Assembly: GCF_900199635.1 (NCBI RefSeq)
Contig: NZ_LT962687.1
Span: forward strand, 182,860-246,859
Source of the DNA: Anaerotruncus massiliensis (ex Togo et al. 2026)
GTDB taxonomy: Bacteria > Bacillota > Clostridia > Oscillospirales > Ruminococcaceae
Direction: 5' to 3'
DNA: 64,000 nucleotides
Part shown: in pieces, positions 55,185 to 62,982 of the stretch
Layout of the letters: each line of letters opens with the position of its first letter
Numbering within the stretch: position 1 is the stretch's first letter
Position numbers and translations under genes: made by a program
Notes under the pieces: model-generated
Seen by the model: only the letters and a program-made list of their open reading frames with translations
The model's database searches: none
Told to the model about the DNA's origin: nothing

Positions 55185-56840
55185 TCAGTTCAGATTTTCC
55201 GCCGCGGAGCCGAGCCGCCGGAGCACCCGCTCCCGGCCGAGCAGCCGCATGATCTCGTACATGTCGGGGGAGTTCTGCCGTCCGGTGACGGCCACGCGGA
55301 GCACCATGCTCACATCCGCGACGCTGCCGGGATAGGCGGAGGGATTCTGCTTGTAATCCTTCATGTTGGCGGCGTAGCCGAGCCGCTCGGCGAGCGCCTT
55401 GATCCTGTCGAACCAGACGCCGCTGTCGTCCGCGGGGTCGTAGATTGCGGCGTATTCGTCGAGGATGCGCTTCGCGTCGGCGGCGGAGACGTTTTCGGGG
55501 TAGGCGCCGTCGCAGGCGAAAAGCTCGTCGAAGAAGAAGCTCAGATACTCCTTGGCGCCGCTCCACACGGCGATGTCCTTGCGGGGCTTTTTGCCGCCGC
55601 GGCCGATCGACAGGATCGCCTCGGTGTAGGCGGGGTCGCGCTCGAGCAGCGCGCAGAAGCCGGGGTCGTATTCCCGCGCCCAGGCGGTGAGCCTGTCCGC
55701 GACCTCGGCGGCGGACATGCGGGAGATGACGTTTTTGGAGACGTCGCCCAGCTTTTCGATGTCGAAGAGCGCGCCCGAGACGCCCATCTTCTTGGTGTTG
55801 AAAGGAAATTTATCGAGCGGGGCGTCGGGGTTCGCGAGCCTCCAGTCCTCGAAATTGGAGTTTAAGAGGGTCATGAGGTACTCCTTGACCGCCGCCACGC
55901 AGTACCCCTGCCGCTGGTAGAAGTCGAGCGCGAGCTCGGGGTCCTTGCGCTTGGAGAGCTTGCGCTTATTGCCGTTTTCCAGCTTCATGAGCTGGGCGGT
56001 GTGCACATACTTGGGCATCCTCCAGCCCATCGCGCCGAAAAGCTGGATGTGGATGGGCAGCGTCGCCAGCCACTCCTCGCCGCGCACGACGTGGGTCGTG
56101 CCCATCAGGTGGTCGTCGACGACGTGCGCAAAGTGGTAGGTGGGGATGCCGTCGCTTTTGAGGAGAACCACGTCCTGGTCGTTCTCGGGCAGCTCCATCG
56201 TGCCGCGCACGAGGTCGGTGAACTTGGTGCGGCGGCCGGGGTCGCCCTCGCTGCGGAAGCGCAGCACGAACGGCTCGCCCGCCGCAACACGGGATTCCAC
56301 CTCGCTCAGGGGGGTGTCGCGGTGTACCGCCCAGCTCCCATAATAGCCGAAATTCGCCTTTTCGGCGGCCTGCTTTTCGCGGATGGCGGCGAGCTCCTCC
56401 TCGGTGCAGAAGCAGGGATACGCCTTCCCCTGCCGGACGAGCCGCTTGGCGTAGGCCCGGTAGATCCCCTCGCGCTGACGCTGCCGGTAGGGGCCGTAGG
56501 CGCCGTTGTCGCCGTCGGCCGTCGCGCCCTCGTCGAAGGGAAGCTCGTAGTCGGAAAAGACCTTGAGGATCGTTTCGACCGCGCCGGGCACCTCGCGTTT
56601 CTGGTCGGTGTCCTCGATGCGCAGGTAGAAGACGCCGCCGCTCTGGTGGGCGAGGCGTTCGTCCGCGATCGCGCCGAAGAGGTTCCCGAGGTGCATGAAG
56701 CCGGTGGGGCTGGGGGCCATGCGGGTGACCTTAGCCCCCTCGGGCAGGCTGCGGGGCGGGTAGTCCGCCTCGATTTTGGCGATGGCCGCCTCCTCGTCGA
56801 GGCCGGGGAAGAGCAGGTCGGCAAGTGCGTTGTAGTCCAT
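55185..56840 (-). CDS. gltX: Glutamyl-tRNA synthetase
   Basis: 551 residues, a little longer than the usual 470-500. Class I motifs: [17 protein letters not shown] and [33 protein letters not shown] matches GluRS. The C-terminal anticodon-binding region has [30 protein letters not shown]. It has its own promoter and leads into glnS. Confidence 0.93.
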   Translation of the reverse strand: MDYNALADLLFPGLDEEAAIAKIEADYPPRSLPEGAKVTRMAPSPTGFMHLGNLFGAIADERLAHQSGGVFYLRIEDTDQKREVPGAVETILKVFSDYELPFDEGATADGDNGAYGPYRQRQREGIYRAYAKRLVRQGKAYPCFCTEEELAAIREKQAAEKANFGYYGSWAVHRDTPLSEVESRVAAGEPFVLRFRSEGDPGRRTKFTDLVRGTMELPENDQDVVLLKSDGIPTYHFAHVVDDHLMGTTHVVRGEEWLATLPIHIQLFGAMGWRMPKYVHTAQLMKLENGNKRKLSKRKDPELALDFYQRQGYCVAAVKEYLMTLLNSNFEDWRLANPDAPLDKFPFNTKKMGVSGALFDIEKLGDVSKNVISRMSAAEVADRLTAWAREYDPGFCALLERDPAYTEAILSIGRGGKKPRKDIAVWSGAKEYLSFFFDELFACDGAYPENVSAADAKRILDEYAAIYDPADDSGVWFDRIKALAERLGYAANMKDYKQNPSAYPGSVADVSMVLRVAVTGRQNSPDMYEIMRLLGRERVLRRLGSAAENLN

Positions 56841-56876
56841 CAAAAAAAGCTCCTTTGCGGCTGTAATCACGCGGAT

Positions 56877-56905
56877 AGTATACTACAATTTTCCACCGTT
56901 ATCAA
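56877..56905 (-). promoter_or_regulatory. Promoter of gltX-glnS
   Basis: Minus strand TTGATA (56905-56900), 17-base spacer, TATACT (56882-56877). The -35 overlaps the yqgF stop codon. The short leader has no T-box. Confidence 0.6.
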
Positions 56906-57330
56906 TCTTCATCCGGATGATTGCGGCGGTAATTCATATAACTTTCGAGGATGATGGTGGCGGCCACCTCGTCGATGACCTCCTTGCGTTTTTTGCCGCG
57001 GGTGTTGGTGGCGTTGAGGTACCCCGTCGCGGAGACGGTGGTGCCGCGCTCGTCCCACAGGCGCACGGGGACGTTGACCAGCCGGGCAAGCTGGTCGGCG
57101 AAGTCGGCGCAGAGCTGGGCGCGGGGGCCCTCCGAGCCGTCCATATTGATGGGGTGTCCCACGATGACCATCTCCGCGCCGTATTCGCTGGCGGAGGCGG
57201 CGACCTTCTGGACCACGCTGCCGAAGTCCTTGTCGTGGATGACCCCGATGGGGGACGCGAGGTATTCGGTGCGGTCGCAACAGGCAAGGCCGGTGCGCGC
57301 GTCGCCGAAATCAACAGCCATGATCTTCAT
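56902..57330 (-). CDS. yqgF: Holliday-junction resolvase-like YqgF/RuvX (pre-16S rRNA nuclease)
   Basis: 142 residues, standard size. RNase H-fold acidic residues: Asp7 in AVDFGDARTGLA, Glu in RLWDERGTT and Asp in VIDEVAATIIL. YqgF processes the 5' end of 16S rRNA. ATG overlaps the stop of the phosphatase gene as ATGA, with AAAGGAGTGA upstream. Confidence 0.9.
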   Translation of the reverse strand: MKIMAVDFGDARTGLACCDRTEYLASPIGVIHDKDFGSVVQKVAASASEYGAEMVIVGHPINMDGSEGPRAQLCADFADQLARLVNVPVRLWDERGTTVSATGYLNATNTRGKKRKEVIDEVAATIILESYMNYRRNHPDED

Positions 57331-58070
57331 ATCTTCACTCCTTTGGCGGCCTGGCCGCCGGCATCGGTATTTTCCCGCGCGGCATAGGCCGCGCGGTCCT
57401 CCTCGGTGACGGGGACGCTGCGCCACCAATCCTGGAGCGCGAAGGTCGAGGCGGCCTCCGGCAGGTGGGAGGAGTCGTTGAGGTAGACCGGACGCGGCAG
57501 GAAATCGTCCCCGAATTCGATCCTGCTCACGGCGGTGTTGTCGCACCAGCCGACCTCGCCGATCCGCTCGATCGGCCAGCCCTGCGCGAAGCAGAGGTAG
57601 TTGCGGATGGCGCAGCCGTGGGAGGCGACGGCGACCGTCCCGCCCGCGTGCGCCCGCACGATGCGGCCGATGGTGTCCCGCATCCGCTCGTAGACGCTGC
57701 GCATGCTCTCGCCGCCCGGGGCCTCGAACGCCCACGGCTCGTTGTCCCAGCGCGCCTCCTCCACGGGGAAGCGCAGCGGCAGCTCCGCGAAGGGCACCCC
57801 CTCGAACGCGCCGCCGTTGATCTCCATGAGGCCGTCGTCGGTGACGATGGGCAGCCCGGCCGCGCGGTCGATCGCCTTCGCCGTCTCGTACGCCCGCTTG
57901 AGCGGGGAGGCGTAGACGGCGTCCAGCGGGATATCCGCGAACCGGCGGGCGAGGTATTCGAGCTGCCGGTAGCCCTTTTCGCTCACGTCGCTGTTGCTGT
58001 GTCCCTGAAAGGTCCGCCGCCAGTTGCCCTCGGCCTCCGCGTGGCGGACCAGATATAAGGTAGTGGTCAA
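57327..58070 (-). CDS. Histidine phosphatase family protein
   Basis: 247 residues with a TTG start at 58070. Catalytic phosphate pocket LVRHAEAEGN (Arg9-His10) and second His in VAVASHGCAIR; SPLKRAYETAKAI carries the next Arg. The family includes phosphoglycerate mutase-like and broad phosphatases (CobC, PhoE). The C-terminal 45 residues are an extension. Substrate unknown. Coupled to yqgF. Confidence 0.87.
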   Translation of the reverse strand: MTTTLYLVRHAEAEGNWRRTFQGHSNSDVSEKGYRQLEYLARRFADIPLDAVYASPLKRAYETAKAIDRAAGLPIVTDDGLMEINGGAFEGVPFAELPLRFPVEEARWDNEPWAFEAPGGESMRSVYERMRDTIGRIVRAHAGGTVAVASHGCAIRNYLCFAQGWPIERIGEVGWCDNTAVSRIEFGDDFLPRPVYLNDSSHLPEAASTFALQDWWRSVPVTEEDRAAYAARENTDAGGQAAKGVKI

Positions 58071-58149
58071 ACGATTTCACCCGATTCCAATGAATTCCCC
58101 GCGCGATCGCGGGCGCGGGCGGCAGGGCGCCCGCAAAACACACGCATAT

Positions 58150-58178
58150 ATTATACTATAAATCCGAGGGAATCACAA
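58150..58178 (-). promoter_or_regulatory. Promoter of the histidine phosphatase-yqgF operon
   Basis: Minus strand TTGTGA (58178-58173), 17-base spacer, perfect TATAAT (58155-58150). Confidence 0.65.
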
Positions 58179-58186
58179 TCCCGGGC

Positions 58187-58215
58187 TTGCTTTTTCCCGC
58201 GCCGGAAGCTAAAAT
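58187..58215 (+). promoter_or_regulatory. Promoter of the riboswitch-queT transcript
   Basis: TTGCTT (58187-58192), 17-base spacer, TAAAAT (58210-58215), 20 bases upstream of the aptamer. Confidence 0.6.
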
Positions 58216-58235
58216 AAGAAAGCCGCTTGCGCGGC

Positions 58236-58275
58236 GGTCAGTTCGCAACATCCTGACCTTAAACAAATACTAGGG
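58236..58275 (+). promoter_or_regulatory. preQ1-I riboswitch aptamer
   Basis: P1 stem GGTCAG/CTGACC (58236-58241 with 58252-58257), loop TTCGCAACATC, then the A-rich tail TTAAACAAATACTAGG that folds back in the pseudoknot. This matches the compact preQ1-I pattern (GTTC...CA.C loop, ACTA tail). It precedes a queuosine-precursor transporter gene. A CCGTGG-AAAA-CCGCGG hairpin after it may be the expression platform. Confidence 0.75.
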
Positions 58276-58322
58276 GCGTCCGTGGAAAACCGCGGAAAGG
58301 CTCCGGAAAAGAGGAAAAAAAC

Positions 58323-58847
58323 ATGACAAGGCAAACCCCCAACATCCGGCGCATGGTCGTGGCGGCCATGATCGCCGCGGTCTACTGCGCCGTCAGCCTC
58401 CTGCTGCTGCCGCTCTCCTTCGGGGCGGTGCAGGTGCGCGTCTCGGAGGCGCTCACCCTGCTGCCCGTACTGAGCCCGGACGCCATCGTCGGTGTGACGC
58501 TCGGCTGCGCGCTCACCAACGCCCTCGGCTCGTCGATGGGGCTGATCGACGTGGTGGTGGGCACCTCCGCCACCCTCATCGCCGCGCTCATGAGCTGGGC
58601 GCTGCGGAAGGCGCGCGTCTTCGGCCTTCCGGTGGCGTCGTCGCTGCCCCCCGTGCTCGTCAACGCCGTCTTCATTGGCGCGGAGATCACCCTCCTCTCC
58701 CCGGAGGGGTGGAACACGGGCGTTTTCCTGGCCACCGCGCTGTCGGTCGGCGCCGGCCAGCTGCTCTCCTGCTGCGTGCTCGGGCTGCTTCTCGTCTGGG
58801 CGCTGGAACGCAAGGGGCTGGGGGAACGGCTGTTCGGAAAATCTTAA
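58323..58847 (+). CDS. queT: QueT-family ECF S component (queuosine precursor transporter)
   Basis: 174 residues, about five to six helices. VQVRVSEALTLLPVLSP and IVGVTLGCALTNALGSSMG are characteristic of QueT. It would import preQ0/preQ1 with the shared ECF motor. A preQ1-I aptamer in its leader supports this. RBS is a weak GAGG just before AAAAAAACATG. Confidence 0.88.
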   Translation: MTRQTPNIRRMVVAAMIAAVYCAVSLLLLPLSFGAVQVRVSEALTLLPVLSPDAIVGVTLGCALTNALGSSMGLIDVVVGTSATLIAALMSWALRKARVFGLPVASSLPPVLVNAVFIGAEITLLSPEGWNTGVFLATALSVGAGQLLSCCVLGLLLVWALERKGLGERLFGKS

Positions 58848-58854
58848 AGGACAG

Positions 58855-58888
58855 AAAAAAGGCCTGCGGCTGTGCCGCAGGCCTTTTT
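58855..58888 (+). terminator. Terminator after queT
   Basis: GGCCTGCGGC-TGT-GCCGCAGGCC flanked by AAAAAA and TTTTT; symmetrical. Confidence 0.85.
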
Positions 58889-58999
58889 CCGGGAAACGGT
58901 ATTTAGTTTGTAAATTTATCCTACCATACGGCCGCGGAAAGGTCAATGGTAACATAATACTAGTCGTTCCGGTTAGAGAAATAAAAAGTAAGACTCAGC

Positions 59000-59188
59000 T
59001 CACTCAACATGGATGACCGAAACGGGGCAGCTCTCCTGCGCGGTGACGGCGCCCTTCTCCGCTTCATCCGGGACGGGATTCTGGTGCACGTCGGCCAGCC
59101 CGTCGTCCCCCATATGGAACACCTCGGGGCAGATTTCCACGCACATGCCGCAGGAGATGCAGCCGTCGCGGTCTATTTTGGCAATCAT
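59000..59188 (-). CDS. Ferredoxin, single [4Fe-4S] type
   Basis: 62 residues. Cluster ligands Cys10, Cys13, Cys16 (CISCGMC) and Cys54 (ESCPVSVI); Cys20 may form a disulphide or remain free. The acidic middle part is typical. Small electron carrier in the cytosol. AAGGAGG precedes the ATG. No redox enzyme is adjacent. Confidence 0.88.
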   Translation of the reverse strand: MIAKIDRDGCISCGMCVEICPEVFHMGDDGLADVHQNPVPDEAEKGAVTAQESCPVSVIHVE

Positions 59189-59310
59189 GGCAGGTCCTCC
59201 TTCCGTAAAGATATCCCTATTCTTTCCCATCTTCGCCCAAATTATCCAAAGAAGGGGTTTGGACGGGCCGCGCCCGCATAAAATGGGAAAAAAGGGAAGG
59301 AGGCGCTGCG

Positions 59311-59736
59311 ATGGTCGACCTGCATGTCCCTCTGCGGCAGGGGGTGCTCTTTGCGGTGGGCGGCGCGCTCTATTATCTGGTGGAGGTGCTCTGGCGGGGA
59401 CATTCCGACTGGACGATGGCGGTGCTGGGAGGCGTCTGCTTTCTGCTGATCGGGCGGATCAACGAGCGGTGCGAGTGGTGCGTGGCGCTGCTCTCCCAGA
59501 TGGTGCTGGCCGCGTTCATCGTCACAACGGCGGAATTCTGCGCGGGCATGGTCCTGAACATATGGCTGGAGCTGGGGATCTGGGACTATTCCGGGATGCC
59601 CTATAACCTCTGCGGTCAGGTCTGCCTGCTTTATACGAACCTGTGGTTCCTGCTCTCCCTGCCGGCCATCGTCCTCGACGACTGGCTGCGCCACTGGTGG
59701 TTCGGCGAACGAAAGCCCGCCTACAAGCTACTCTGA
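59311..59736 (+). CDS. Membrane protein of the CmpB-like (putative ABC transporter permease) family
   Basis: 141 residues with four predicted helices. IWDYSGMPYNLCGQVCLLYTN is close to the conserved WDYS..PxNxxGxICLxYS signature of the ABC_trans_CmpB family, whose real function is unknown. No ATPase partner nearby. RBS GGGAAGGAGG. Its 3' end overlaps the convergent small gene by nine bases. Confidence 0.75.
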   Translation: MVDLHVPLRQGVLFAVGGALYYLVEVLWRGHSDWTMAVLGGVCFLLIGRINERCEWCVALLSQMVLAAFIVTTAEFCAGMVLNIWLELGIWDYSGMPYNLCGQVCLLYTNLWFLLSLPAIVLDDWLRHWWFGERKPAYKLL

Positions 59737-59928
59737 TACGTCCGGCCTTCCGGCGGGCGGGACCCGCCGGTTCTCCTCCAGCTCCCGCTGGAGCGCGATC
59801 GTCTCGAGCGTCTCGCCCAGCTGCACAAAGATGGAGCCGAGCACGTCGAGCTCGGTGTTGTCCGGATAGTCCTGCGCGATCGATACCGCGAGCGCGGTGA
59901 TCGCGGTGACCAGTTCGTAGGAGTTCAT
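59728..59928 (-). CDS. Small conserved protein of unknown function (66 residues)
   Basis: MNSYELVTAITALAVSIAQD followed by a helical region LDVLGSIFVQLGETLETIAL and a charged tail. Resembles short helical proteins in Clostridia without known function. RBS GAGGTGA. Overlaps the end of the CmpB-like gene tail to tail. Confidence 0.65.
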   Translation of the reverse strand: MNSYELVTAITALAVSIAQDYPDNTELDVLGSIFVQLGETLETIALQRELEENRRVPPAGRPDVSE

Positions 59929-59990
59929 GCGGTCACCTCCCCGCGCATCCTATGAAAAATCCCCCGGAAATGACACAGTGGAGGAAGAGC

Positions 59991-60134
59991 TTACTCTTCC
60001 TCCACAATGCTTTGGAGACATTCGATCAGGTCGTTCAGGGTGTAAAGACTGACGTCGCGGCGCAGGATCTCGTTTTTCAGCTCGATGGGGAGCGACTCGA
60101 ACCGGTAGCGCAGCTTTGGATCGACATAGGACAT
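59991..60134 (-). CDS. Very small protein of unknown function (47 residues)
   Basis: Starts MSYVDPKLRYRFESLPIE and ends LIECLQSIVEEE. It has a strong GAGGTGA ribosome site, balanced charge and a likely two-helix fold. Its stop codon lies inside the hairpin GGAGGAAGAG/CTCTTCCTCC (59980-60003). Codon use matches neighbours. It is immediately upstream (same strand) of the 66-residue gene and probably in the same transcript. Confidence 0.65.
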   Translation of the reverse strand: MSYVDPKLRYRFESLPIELKNEILRRDVSLYTLNDLIECLQSIVEEE

Positions 60135-60191
60135 GGTCCATCACCTCACTGGGAGTATGGGCCGCCTGCGGCGGGCTTAATCACCCGGCGG

Positions 60192-60336
60192 TTTTAGATT
60201 TGCCGCTCGTCGAGCGGCGCAGTTTGTCGGTAGTCGACCGACGGCGGTTTTAGGCTTACCGCTCAGTGAGCGGCGGAGCTTGTCGGTAGTCGACCGACAG
60301 CGACCCCTTAGGCATACCGCTCATCGAGCGGCGGAA
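60192..60336 (+). repeat. Three tandem hairpin repeats, locus B
   Basis: Same array as 14365-14510: CCGCTC-GTCG-GAGCGG-like, ACCGCTC-AGT-GAGCGG and ACCGCTC-ATC-GAGCGG stems, two of them followed by GTCGGT-AGTCG-ACCGAC. Loops vary, stems do not. Confidence 0.8.
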
Positions 60337-60412
60337 TTGCCGGGTCCCGCTCCGGCGAGCGGCCCCATTTCTTGTGCGGACAAGAAATGGGGGAAAGAAG
60401 CCGCAGGGGGCT
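60337..60412 (+). repeat. Structured element E, forward copy in locus B
   Basis: 76 nt aligned without gaps to 14504-14579. Stems CCGCTC-CGGC-GAGCGG and CCCCATTTCTTG-TGCGGA-CAAGAAATGGGG. Relative to locus A, C-G became T-A in the first stem (60351/60358) and T-A became C-G in the second (60366/60389). Confidence 0.8.
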
Positions 60413-60527
60413 TGGGCGGCCTTCCCGGGCTGCGCCCGGAGCGCGCTACGCGCGACGGCCGCTCGCGGGCGCTCCGCCCCGCGACCCCGGCTTGAGTCCG
60501 CTACGCGGACCCGGCCCTGTGGGCCGG
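60411..60527 (-). repeat. 117-bp repeat F, inverted copy in locus B
   Basis: Reverse complement of 15004-15120 with only a few mismatches, mainly in hairpin loops (for example GCA to ACA, GTA to GCA). Confidence 0.8.
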
Positions 60528-60557
60528 ATTCTCTATAAGGATGGCCTGCGGCCAAAT

Positions 60558-60705
60558 CCCCTTGACCCCCGCGCCGCCTCCGGTTGGCCTGCGGCCAAAG
60601 TCGGCGGCGCCCTGCCACGGATGAACGGACGGGTGTGCAGCATCCCGCCAGCCGCCGCGCCGCGGGCGCAATGCCTCTGCCGACGAGCCCCCGGAACCGT
60701 ACCGG
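60558..60705 (+). repeat. 148-bp direct repeat D, locus B copy
   Basis: Gap-free match to 14584-14731, about 95% identical by eye. The remaining stretch to 60776 has only a GCGGCCGCC-AGAA-GGCGGCCGC hairpin (60754-60776), a likely terminator of the XRE gene. Confidence 0.8.
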
Positions 60706-60776
60706 GGGGTGCTTCCGGGGAGACACGGCCGCCCTCATGCAAACAAGTAATAAAGCGGCCGCCAGAAGGCGGCCGC

Positions 60777-61013
60777 TTATAATTTGTGTCGTGTCGGCGG
60801 AGGATAAGGGGTTTTTTCATCTGTTAAATCCATTAGATAATCCACACTGGTATGATAATATTTGGCGAGCTTCAGCAGCATTTCATCGGTGAAAGCAATT
60901 TTTCCCGTTTCATACTGGGAGTAAGTGTTTTGTGCAATGCCTAGCACATTGGCTAACGCCTGTTGTTTGATATCGTTGTCGATACGAAGCGCCCTCAAGT
61001 TGTAAAACACCAT
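60777..61013 (-). CDS. XRE-family small transcriptional regulator
   Basis: 78 residues, essentially one Cro/C1 helix-turn-helix: LRIDNDIKQQALANVLGIAQ then NTYSQYETGKIAFTDEMLLK, plus a short C-tail. Its coding sequence is AT-richer than the flanking repeats, which suggests transfer. GGTGA precedes ATG 61013; 61019 is an alternative. It is divergent from a 49-residue ORF with two palindromes in the shared promoter region, so mutual or autoregulation is likely. Confidence 0.8.
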   Translation of the reverse strand: MVFYNLRALRIDNDIKQQALANVLGIAQNTYSQYETGKIAFTDEMLLKLAKYYHTSVDYLMDLTDEKTPYPPPTRHKL

Positions 61014-61037
61014 ATCCATCACCGCATTTATTATGCG

Positions 61038-61084
61038 ATATCTGGAATTCAGATATTGACATTTATCTTTAATACAGATAAAAT
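61038..61084 (+). promoter_or_regulatory. Promoter with two operator-like palindromes (XRE / 49-residue ORF)
   Basis: TTGACA (61056-61061), 17-base spacer, TAAAAT (61079-61084). ATATCTG-N5-CAGATAT (61038-61056) abuts the -35. TTTATCT-N7-AGATAAA (61062-61082) covers the spacer and -10. The two share ATCT/AGAT half-sites. Confidence 0.65.
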
Positions 61085-61121
61085 TACAGCAAGTGTAAAA
61101 AATTATTACGGAGGGAAATAT

Positions 61122-61271
61122 ATGACCTATCGGGAACGCTATTACAGGCTTTTCGGTGTTTTTTTGACGGGAATCGACCATTTAACGGATACTGTACGAA
61201 AAGCGGAAGAGCGCTTTATTTGTATAGAGCATCCCACCGATGAGGACTACCGTCCACCTAGCCGCAGGTAG
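61122..61271 (+). CDS. 49-residue ORF divergent from the XRE regulator, unknown function
   Basis: Begins MTYRERYYRLFGVFLTGID and ends in PPSRR; basic N-part, one weakly hydrophobic patch, Cys34. Ribosome site GGAGGG lies six bases before the ATG, and a consensus promoter lies upstream. Its 3' end runs into repeat sequence. Could be a phage-like or regulatory small protein. No family recognised. Confidence 0.55.
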   Translation: MTYRERYYRLFGVFLTGIDHLTDTVRKAEERFICIEHPTDEDYRPPSRR

Positions 61272-61868
61272 AAGGCTGGTGCCCACACGTCCGTCAGCAG
61301 GGGATTCCTTTACGCTTGCGTCAGATCGTGACACGCGCTTTATCAAAAGAATTCACAGCTCGGTCAAGTTCGTCCAACGGAGCGGAGGGGGGATTCTCAA
61401 GGGGGGCGAGCTTTGCGCCCCGCTTCCTTACAAAAGATTCCACCGTAGGCGGCTCAAAGTGGGTTCCAAAGGGCCGGCGAGGCCTTTGAGTGCGTGCTCC
61501 GGGAGTAGCCCGGGCAGGCCGCTTGAAGCCTCCCTTGAGCGCCCTTCTTCCGCCGACTTCTTGGGCGCGCAAGAAGTCGGCCCGCCCGCCGGGGCGGGAC
61601 CCGGCAATCTCCGCCGCCGAAGGCGGCTCCGCTTAGGGTTCCGGCCCGCAGGGCCGGGTCGCATGGCGACTCCCTACGGGGAATCCAAAGGGGTCGCGAA
61701 GCGACAGCCCGAATGGGGACACCATTTGTCCCGAAGGGACAAGTGGCGCCTGTGGCCCTCTTTGAATGCGCGTCGCCGCTCTGCGGCGCTCGCCGCAGGC
61801 GAGGAGCGCATCTAAAGCCCCGCCGGGTGCAGCGCGGCAAATCCAAACCGTCCGCCGGGCGGCAAATC
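61272..61868. other. Gene-free repeat-rich stretch, right part of locus B
   Basis: Contains the reverse E element (61539-61607) and short hairpins (CCGGCCC-GCA-GGGCCGG at about 61642, TTGTCCC-GAA-GGGACAA at about 61727). Near 61818 it has a fragment of the 110-bp tandem unit of locus A. No coding frame with a ribosome site was seen. Confidence 0.6.
61539..61607 (-). repeat. Structured element E, reverse copy in locus B
   Basis: Minus strand TTGCCGGGTCCCGCCCCGG... with stem CCGACTTCTTG-CGCGCC-CAAGAAGTCGG. With 60337-60412 it brackets the XRE/49-residue ORF pair in inverted orientation. Confidence 0.8.
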
Positions 61869-61905
61869 AAAAAAGGAACGCCGCCCCGGGGGCGGCGTTC
61901 CTTTT
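61869..61905. terminator. Bidirectional terminator at the end of locus B
   Basis: GGAACGCCGCCCC and GGGGCGGCGTTCC arms flanked by AAAAAA and TTTT. Confidence 0.8.
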
Positions 61906-61923
61906 GGCTGTCCGAAGCCCGCG

Positions 61924-62163
61924 TCAGCGGGTCTGAATCTCGCTGGCGTCGGCCGCAATCTGGAAGCCCAGACGATTGAGGCGATGTTCTATCCGGTCGT
62001 ATGAGGTGCCGGAGCTGTCGTAATCGACCGCGACGAGCCGGTGTTCCGGATTGACGCTGACGGAGGTCACGCCGTGCAGAGCGTCCAGCTCGCGCTTAAT
62101 GTCCTTCAGAGCATGCTTGCCGCCGAGGTTTTCAACGATAAAATATGCGCTTTCATTTGACAT
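61924..62163 (-). CDS. HMA-like small protein lacking the metal-binding CxxC
   Basis: 79 residues with the beta-alpha-beta-beta-alpha-beta pattern of heavy-metal-associated domains: AYFIVENLGGKHALKDIKRE, GVTSVSVNPEHRLVAVDYD, and YDRIEHRLNRLGF. The loop that would hold CxxC reads NLGGKHA, so copper binding as in CopZ is not expected. The start is preceded by GAGGTGAT and a hairpin shared with the 63357 gene. Confidence 0.65.
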   Translation of the reverse strand: MSNESAYFIVENLGGKHALKDIKRELDALHGVTSVSVNPEHRLVAVDYDSSGTSYDRIEHRLNRLGFQIAADASEIQTR

Positions 62164-62167
62164 CATA

Positions 62168-62193
62168 ATCACCTCGGGAATAGGATTCCCCGG
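62168..62193 (-). repeat. 26-bp leader repeat with hairpin, copy 1
   Basis: 25 of 26 bases match 63361-63386. On the minus strand: GGGAAT-CCT-ATTCCC stem then GAGGTGAT, i.e. a small hairpin directly before the ribosome site. Confidence 0.65.
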
Positions 62194-62226
62194 GGAAATG
62201 CAAAGATGCGGGGGAGAAGCGGCGCA

Positions 62227-62334
62227 CTAAAAACTGTTTCTGGTTCCGGAAAGCAGCGGCAGGATGACGATACAGATGAGCAGGATAATCCCCACGCTCA
62301 GGGTGATGGTGCTGAGGTTTTGTGAATTTGGCAT
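62227..62334 (-). CDS. 35-residue single-span membrane peptide, unknown function
   Basis: MPNSQNLSTITLSVGIILLI then CIVILPLLSGTRNSF: one membrane helix (about 8-30) with short polar ends. AAGGAGGG lies seven bases before the ATG, and a promoter and terminator-like hairpin lie just upstream. Similar tiny membrane peptides occur in sporulating Clostridia. Role not assigned. Confidence 0.55.
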   Translation of the reverse strand: MPNSQNLSTITLSVGIILLICIVILPLLSGTRNSF

Positions 62335-62356
62335 GGTACGGCCCTCCTTACGCCAG

Positions 62357-62385
62357 TTTATGCGGGCGCAAAAGGGCGGGTGCAA
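62357..62385 (-). promoter_or_regulatory. Promoter of the 35-residue peptide gene
   Basis: Minus strand TTGCAC (62385-62380), 17-base spacer, CATAAA (62362-62357). Confidence 0.4.
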
Positions 62386-62389
62386 AAAC

Positions 62390-62416
62390 AAAAGCGCGGC
62401 ATGACGCCGCGCTTTT
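62390..62416. terminator. Symmetrical terminator
   Basis: AAAAGCGCGGC-ATGAC-GCCGCGCTTTT. The 200 bases to its right, up to 62621, show no gene. Confidence 0.7.
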
Positions 62417-62621
62417 AGAGAAAAGAGGAGGAGTAAGAAAAGTATATGAAAACCCCGTAGGGGAATGGCTGGGCCTGCCGGCGTCCGGCCGGTATTCCGT
62501 TCATCCGGCGTCGGCAGATTGATCATGTCTCTATCATAACGGGCAATTATGACGCAGATATTTGAGTTGCGCGAACATTCTGAAAAGGATTTGTGAATCA
62601 ATTATGAAGGACGGGCGCGGA

Positions 62622-62870
62622 TCAGATATGCCACTGTGTAATATTGCCGTAGAGCTTGTCGTCGGGGGTGCGGCCGCCCGGCCCGAAGACGTTGCGCTTG
62701 AGTTCGGCGGAGCCCGATTCCTGCACGTCGCCGAAGACGGGGGTGGGCTGCACGCCGCCCTCATAGGCGATCAGGACGACACGCCTGCCGGTGTCGCGGC
62801 TGATCTGTGTTTCCAGCCGTTTGATCTCGGTTTTGAGCCGGTTGGACAGGTCGGCATATTGGTATTCCAT
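62622..62870 (-). CDS. Small conserved protein of unknown function (82 residues)
   Basis: MEYQYADLSNRLKTEIKRLE forms an N-terminal amphipathic helix. RRVVLIAYEG (a beta strand) follows, and the C-terminal half is polar and Gly-rich. GAGGTGA ribosome site. Not recognised. It lies among other small genes on the same strand. Confidence 0.6.
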   Translation of the reverse strand: MEYQYADLSNRLKTEIKRLETQISRDTGRRVVLIAYEGGVQPTPVFGDVQESGSAELKRNVFGPGGRTPDDKLYGNITQWHI

Positions 62871-62953
62871 CAAAAGTCACCTCGGCAGTATTGTTCGCCG
62901 CGGGACGCGAAAAATCAGCGGAAAATCACGGCAAAGCGCGCGGGAGAAAGACG

Positions 62954-62982
62954 AAAAAAAGCGCCGCGTGGGCGGCGCTTTT
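62954..62982 (-). terminator. Terminator of the 75-residue protein gene
   Basis: Stem GCGCCGC/GCGGCGC (loop GTGG) with seven T on the minus strand (62960-62954); begins right at the stop codon. Confidence 0.8.

Noticed and set aside
56841..56905. T-box leader before gltX
   Set aside because: The leader after the mapped -10 is only about 35 bases, too short for a T-box.
60256..60738. Minus-strand open frame of about 160 codons in repeat locus B
   Set aside because: It spans modules E, F and D, whose variation keeps base pairing and not any reading frame.
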